From positions 1-18,930 of the forward strand of contig VAYJ01000015.1 in the NCBI GenBank assembly GCA_005888465.1: a stretch of 18,930 bases of DNA, given 5' to 3'. This DNA is from Actinomycetota bacterium. GTDB taxonomy: Bacteria > Actinomycetota > UBA4738. Position numbers and translations under genes: made by a program. The notes under the pieces were generated by a model, which saw nothing but the letters and a program-made list of their open reading frames with translations, was not told the origin of the DNA and searched no databases. Positions 15,811 through 18,930 of the stretch are shown one piece after another; within the stretch, counting starts at the first letter, position 1, and each line of letters starts with the position of its first letter.

Positions 15811-16464
15811 TTACCACCAGCCCCCCACGAAGCCCTCGACGTATTTGATTGCAAATACGCCAAGATTCTTCGTAGCGTGCGCAACGAAGCACGGAAGCAA
15901 CGACCGTTGCGGGTTCAGTCGAAAGAAACGCACGCTGTAGAACCAGAGCGACACCACGAAGACCATCGCCGTGCTGAACCAGGCCTTGGCGCCGAAATGC
16001 AGCGTGAGGGCTTGACCGTTCCATGTCCACAGGAAGGGATGCAGCAAGGCAAACAGCAACGAGACACCCACCACGCCGGCCCACAGCACCAGGCGGCCAC
16101 GATTTTCGATGACAAGATACCCGCGGAAGACGACCTCTTCGATCACCGGCGCGGCGCAGATTGAGGAGAGAGCGAACAGTACGGTTATCTTTGACTGCTC
16201 CGCACTGACGCCGAGCGCGTGCTCCCCGCTCGTCTCTGCCGCCAGAATGAAGAGTGCCCCGACTGAGGCTAGGGCGACCGCGAGCTCCGAGACAGGAGTG
16301 GCCCCGGGGAAGGACGTGTCGTTCGGTCTGCCGGCCAGGGCGGCGCGATAGTCGCTCACCCACCCGTGGGCGACCCATACGGCCGCTCCGATGAGAAGGA
16401 GCGGGAACAAGTGGTCTATAGTCATTCCCGACATGGGGGCGACTGGGGAAACATGGCGCATCAT
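15811..16464 (-). CDS. CPBP family intramembrane protease (CAAX/Rce1-like)
   Basis: A 217-residue polytopic membrane protein with the three CPBP (PF02517) signatures: EEVVFR (Glu109, Glu110, Arg114), FALLH (Phe138, His142) and HATKN (His196, Asn200), which form the glutamic-type intramembrane active site. All key residues are intact. Members cleave prenylated or other membrane peptides, or act in bacteriocin immunity; several exosortase loci carry a CPBP protein, and one exosortase subtype is fused to one, so a role in trimming sorted tails is conceivable (inference). It is transcribed against the PEP-CTERM genes. Start choice is weak: ATG 16464, 16434 or 16425 are all in frame, and none has a clear ribosome site. 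The 280 nt between it and the next gene hold no recognisable gene or sigma-54 site. Confidence 0.88.
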   Translation of the reverse strand: MMRHVSPVAPMSGMTIDHLFPLLLIGAAVWVAHGWVSDYRAALAGRPNDTSFPGATPVSELAVALASVGALFILAAETSGEHALGVSAEQSKITVLFALSSICAAPVIEEVVFRGYLVIENRGRLVLWAGVVGVSLLFALLHPFLWTWNGQALTLHFGAKAWFSTAMVFVVSLWFYSVRFFRLNPQRSLLPCFVAHATKNLGVFAIKYVEGFVGGWW

Positions 16465-16744
16465 ACTGCGCCGAGCGCAGGAAGTCTCGTGGAAGGAGGG
16501 GCGTCACCCCAGCGCGTGTGGAAATGATTGCTGCCCTTAGAAACGGGCACAGGCTCAGCGAAGGCGAAAGGGCGGCGAGGGCTTGACCTCCGACGCCAGG
16601 CGCAGCGGTTCGGACTGCCTGGCGCATCGTGAACATCCTTTTGAGGGCACGGTAGATCCGCTCGACTGCAATGAGGCAAGATGCACTCGATGTCGGCTTC
16701 ACTGGATGCTCTGGTTTGCCACCGGTTCCTTCGCAAATTAGGAG

Positions 16745-17812
16745 GTGAGTCTGACACGACGAGCGTTGTTCCGTCGCAGTGTGTCCAACCGGATCGTTTG
16801 GAAGATTTTCGGCGCAATCCTGCTCGTCAGTGCCCTCTTCGCCGTCGGTGTAGCGAGCGCGGCTCAACTCAGGCTGGACTGGGTAGACAACTCCGGCGGC
16901 ACCGCCTACTTCACGATCGAGCGTAAGACGGAGACCACCGGCACGTATGCGCCGATCGCGACGACAGGCACCGGCATTTCCACGTATACGGACCCGGCGG
17001 GCGTCGCGGGCACCACGTATTGTTACCGTGTCAAGGCCTCGAACGTCCTCGGCGACTCGAGCTACTCAAACGAGGCGTGCGGCTCCCCGGCTGCCGGCTT
17101 CGCCTTCACGATCACCAAAACCGGCACTGGCTTCGGCACCGTCGTCAGTAGCCCGCCGGGGATCAACTGCGGTGACAATTGCGTCACGAGCTTCCCCGCA
17201 GGGAAGGTCATCACTCTGACAGCGACCCCGACCAGCGGCTCATTCTTCAGCGGCTGGAGTGGCGACGGCTGCTCGGGGACCACCCCCTGTGTCATGGCTG
17301 GAAACACCCCGACGACCGTAACCGCAACCTTCAATCAGGCCAACTCGGCTTCCACTCCCAGCGTCGGCCAGATCGTCCTGAGTCCGACGATGACTCTGGC
17401 CTACAACGGCCAGCTGCGAGACCGGGTGGGACAGGGGGAGACGGCGCTGGGGCCGGACGGGGCACAGGACGCGACGCTCACGGTGACGCTGCGCGGGAGC
17501 GGGGAGCAGACGGTGACCGGGCTCCAGCTGAACAGCAATTGGGCCCCCTGGCCCGGGACCTGGCGCACGAGTAGCCCAGGAACGGGGAACTGGGTGTTAG
17601 GGGTGGCGGCGACGATGGACGGCGCGATGCTGAACGCGCCGGGGAGCATGGCGGTGAACTTCCCAGTGGCCGACGGCGGGAGCTTCGTGGTGTTCGCCGC
17701 GGACTATCTGGGGGGCGAGTTTCTGCCGGGCAACACGCTCACCCTGACAGCCACGTTCTCGGATGGCTCGACCGCGACGGCCTCGAGCACAGTGCCCGAG
17801 GCGCGACGCTGA
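16745..17812 (+). CDS. Secreted protein with FN3-like, B-repeat and unknown C-terminal domains
   Basis: About 355 residues. A signal peptide (basic RRALFRR, then a helix to VASA near residue 39) leads to a fibronectin-III-like domain (about 41-108, DWVDNSGGTAYFTIER onward), then a bacterial B-repeat domain (about 120-196) with the usual GCSG...CVMAGNTPTTVTATF ending and paired cysteines, then a beta-rich C-terminal domain (about 212-350) that I cannot name. There is no PEP-CTERM tail. Start codon is uncertain: GTG at 16745 overlaps a perfect AGGAGGTGA site (16740-16748), which would better serve the in-frame CTG at 16751. The stop comes where a second copy of the C-terminal domain begins in another frame, so the protein is probably a truncated form of a longer one. 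It probably acts outside the cell. Confidence 0.85.
   Translation: MSLTRRALFRRSVSNRIVWKIFGAILLVSALFAVGVASAAQLRLDWVDNSGGTAYFTIERKTETTGTYAPIATTGTGISTYTDPAGVAGTTYCYRVKASNVLGDSSYSNEACGSPAAGFAFTITKTGTGFGTVVSSPPGINCGDNCVTSFPAGKVITLTATPTSGSFFSGWSGDGCSGTTPCVMAGNTPTTVTATFNQANSASTPSVGQIVLSPTMTLAYNGQLRDRVGQGETALGPDGAQDATLTVTLRGSGEQTVTGLQLNSNWAPWPGTWRTSSPGTGNWVLGVAATMDGAMLNAPGSMAVNFPVADGGSFVVFAADYLGGEFLPGNTLTLTATFSDGSTATASSTVPEARR
17387..17565 (+). repeat. Domain copy 1 inside the secreted protein
   Basis: Encodes TMTLAYNGQLRDRVG, then GPDGAQDATLTVTLRGSG and TVTGLQL. It is the intact member of a degenerate direct repeat whose partner begins at 17806. Confidence 0.7.
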
Positions 17813-17985
17813 CGGTGGACTACAACCGCCAGCTGCGAGATCGGATGCGCAACCAATACAGCCCGGGCCCCGGACGGGGCGCTGGACGGAACGCTGACAG
17901 CGACGCTGAGCGCCGCCGGGGGCCGGACCGTGATGGGCTTGCGCCTGGAGGCAGGGCAACTCCAGAGCCTGCACTCAGCCTCTGC
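17806..17985 (+). pseudogene. Broken second copy of the C-terminal domain
   Basis: Just past the stop at 17812, and one base out of frame, the DNA encodes TLTVDYNRQLRDRMRNQ. After a further phase change near 17865 it encodes PDGALDGTLTATLSAAGG and TVMGLRLEAG. These align in order with domain copy 1 (TMTLAYNGQLRDRVG, PDGAQDATLTVTLRGSG, TVTGLQL). The simplest reading is that the gene once had at least two tandem domains and that frameshifts near 17800 and 17865 cut off the last. Confidence 0.7.
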
Positions 17986-18009
17986 CGCGGAGGCGCGAAA
18001 GTGCGGGCT

Positions 18010-18339
18010 CCCAACCCCCGGACCGCGACCGGAGCTGCGCGTTCTGGATATCCTCGGAAAGATCGGCAGCCTTCAGGAAGAAGTCATCGACGCGAAACTC
18101 GCCAGTGAAGCGCTCTTGGATCGCCCGTGCGGGACCTCGTCACGGCCGTGGCGCCAGATCGGTTCGAGGCCTATCAGCGCACCGAAATCAAGCGCGCCTG
18201 CGAGCGACTGCTCCAGGTCTCGATGGAAGCCGTCACCGACCATCTGCGCTCTGCTGGTGGTGGGGCTTCGGCTGGGGTGCCGGGTGAGGAGGACCTTGGG
18301 CCAGGTCCCGTCGGAGCATCAAGCGGAAAACCGTCGTAA
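18010..18339 (+). pseudogene. Possible decayed gene of unknown identity
   Basis: Two adjoining frames read like one protein split by a one-base shift near 18126: LDILGKIGSLQEEVIDAKLA in the first, then RDLVTAVAPDRFEAYQRTEI and KRACERLLQ in the second, ending at 18339. Codons are G/C-ending and the second piece is predicted helical and charged, as in a cytoplasmic protein. I recognise no family and see no start with a ribosome site. From 17986 to 18549 nothing else gene-like is visible apart from this and a short repeat cluster at 18371-18407. Confidence 0.3.
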
Positions 18340-18511
18340 TGGCATCAGGCATGCGCTCGACCGCTTCCAAGTGTCACTCTGTCGGCCGTGTCAACGGACA
18401 GTGTCACACGGAGGACGGGGGTACAGGCGAGCAGATCAGCATGGTGAAGTTGCCGGAGTCCAAAGACGGACAAGACGATCAACGTGAAACGAGCGGGTTC
18501 AAGCATTTAGA

Positions 18512-18541
18512 TTGACTGCCTCGCCCCGCCCGCTTCATAAT
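18512..18541 (+). promoter_or_regulatory. Possible sigma-70 promoter for the gspE-type gene
   Basis: TTGACT (18512-18517) and CATAAT (18536-18541) are separated by 18 nt. The ATG lies only 8 nt after the -10, so the transcript would be nearly leaderless; consistent with this, no ribosome site precedes the ATG. Confidence 0.45.
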
Positions 18542-18549
18542 TCGCGCAT

Positions 18550-18930
18550 ATGGCCAGCACCGGCGAGAAGGTGTCCGTATTCCGTCGCCTGGGTCAGATT
18601 CTCGTCGGTTCCCGCCTGATCACGCCCGAGGTCCTCCAGGAGGGGCTGGCCCGCGCCAAGAGCGAGCGGCGCCGGCTTGGCGAGGCCCTGACTACCATGA
18701 ACGCCGTCTCGCAGGACGACGTGCTCCGGGCCCTGGCCACTCAGCAGGGCCTTCCCTTCCTGGCGGCGGATGACCTGCCCAGCACCCTCCCGCTCATCAA
18801 GAACCTCTCCCCGAAATACCTCCGCCAGTACACCGCGTGCCCGATCAAGGTCGACACCTCCACCATCACGGTGGCCACGGCCGATCCGACCAACCCGCTG
18901 CTCCTGGACGAGCTGCGTCAGATGCTCGGC
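18550..18930 (+). CDS. GspE/PilB-type secretion or pilus ATPase, N-terminal part
   Basis: 127 codons from ATG 18550 to the window end. The sequence (FRRLGQILVGSRLITPEVLQ at the start, then RRLGEALTTMNAVSQDDVL and LATQQGLPFLAADDLP) is the T2SSE_N/MshEN-type N-terminal domain of type II secretion and type IV pilus assembly ATPases, which binds the inner-membrane platform or cyclic-di-GMP. The AVATADPTNP-like region (TITVATADPTNP) is also typical. The Walker A and B motifs would lie beyond the window, so GspE and PilB cannot be told apart. A type II system could export the secreted protein upstream, but this is only position-based. The start is fixed by the near-leaderless promoter. Confidence 0.85.
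   Translation, partial: MASTGEKVSVFRRLGQILVGSRLITPEVLQEGLARAKSERRRLGEALTTMNAVSQDDVLRALATQQGLPFLAADDLPSTLPLIKNLSPKYLRQYTACPIKVDTSTITVATADPTNPLLLDELRQMLG

Noticed and set aside
16465..16744. Sigma-54 promoter before the secreted FN3 protein
   Set aside because: I looked for GG-N10-GC with TGGCA-like flanks and found none, so this gene is not placed in the same regulon.
15692..16867. 391-codon minus-strand frame over the CPBP gene
   Set aside because: Same strand but different frame from the CPBP protease, which has all catalytic motifs; the long frame is Arg/Gly/Pro-rich noise.
17930..18487. 185-codon plus-strand frame as a single gene
   Set aside because: Its start belongs to the broken domain copy and its end is Arg/Ser/Pro-rich; the coding-like signal moves to another frame near 18126, so it is not one intact gene.
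1..18930. CRISPR array, tRNA or rRNA genes, intact insertion sequence
   Set aside because: No regular spaced repeats, cloverleaf-like sequence, rRNA segments or transposase motifs were seen on either strand.

Overview
The window is a GC-rich chromosomal segment from a Gram-negative bacterium. It carries most of an exosortase/PEP-CTERM protein-sorting locus joined to exopolysaccharide genes. I cannot fix the phylum from sequence alone. The mix of exosortase, EpsI, a PrsT-like TPR lipoprotein, sigma-54 promoters and a GspE-type ATPase suits soil or sediment lineages such as Methylomirabilota/Rokubacteria, Betaproteobacteria or Deltaproteobacteria. The first of these is my guess and nothing more.

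Layout. Positions 1-4134 (minus strand) hold a tight polysaccharide operon transcribed leftward: O-antigen ligase/polymerase-like protein, GT4 glycosyltransferase, then a class II amidotransferase (asparagine synthase family) that runs off the left edge and carries an internal frameshifting deletion. A 95-codon reading frame of unknown identity may precede it. Positions 4735-9679 (plus) hold a divergent operon: a radical SAM/SPASM gene that is frameshifted exactly at its iron-sulfur cysteine motif, exosortase, EpsI (overlapping the exosortase stop) and a TPR lipoprotein of the PrsT type. Positions 9976-15588 (plus) hold three PEP-CTERM substrate genes. A large membrane protein fused to a spermidine-synthase-like domain and TPRs (10810-13680) lies between the first and second. 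A CPBP intramembrane protease (15811-16464, minus) converges on the third. Positions 16745-17812 encode a secreted FN3/B-repeat protein whose last domain exists as a second, broken copy just past the stop. After a decayed stretch, the window ends in the N-terminus of a GspE/PilB-type ATPase.

The most informative signal is regulatory. Three near-identical sigma-54 promoters (TGGCAYG-N4-GTGCTCT) lie upstream of the radical SAM/exosortase operon (4543-4560), PEP-CTERM gene 1 (9886-9903) and PEP-CTERM genes 2-3 (13911-13928). The two in front of substrate genes also share a 44-bp upstream element with matching internal spacing, placed 103-104 bp from the -24 GG. This looks like a PrsK/PrsR-RpoN-type regulon joining sorting machinery and substrates; no regulator gene is in the window.

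Taken together, the polysaccharide genes probably make or modify a surface glycan. The exosortase would cleave PEP-CTERM proteins at the inner membrane for surface delivery, with EpsI and the TPR lipoprotein as accessories. The spermidine-synthase-like fusion and the CPBP protease are placed as possible further parts of the system, which is inference from position.
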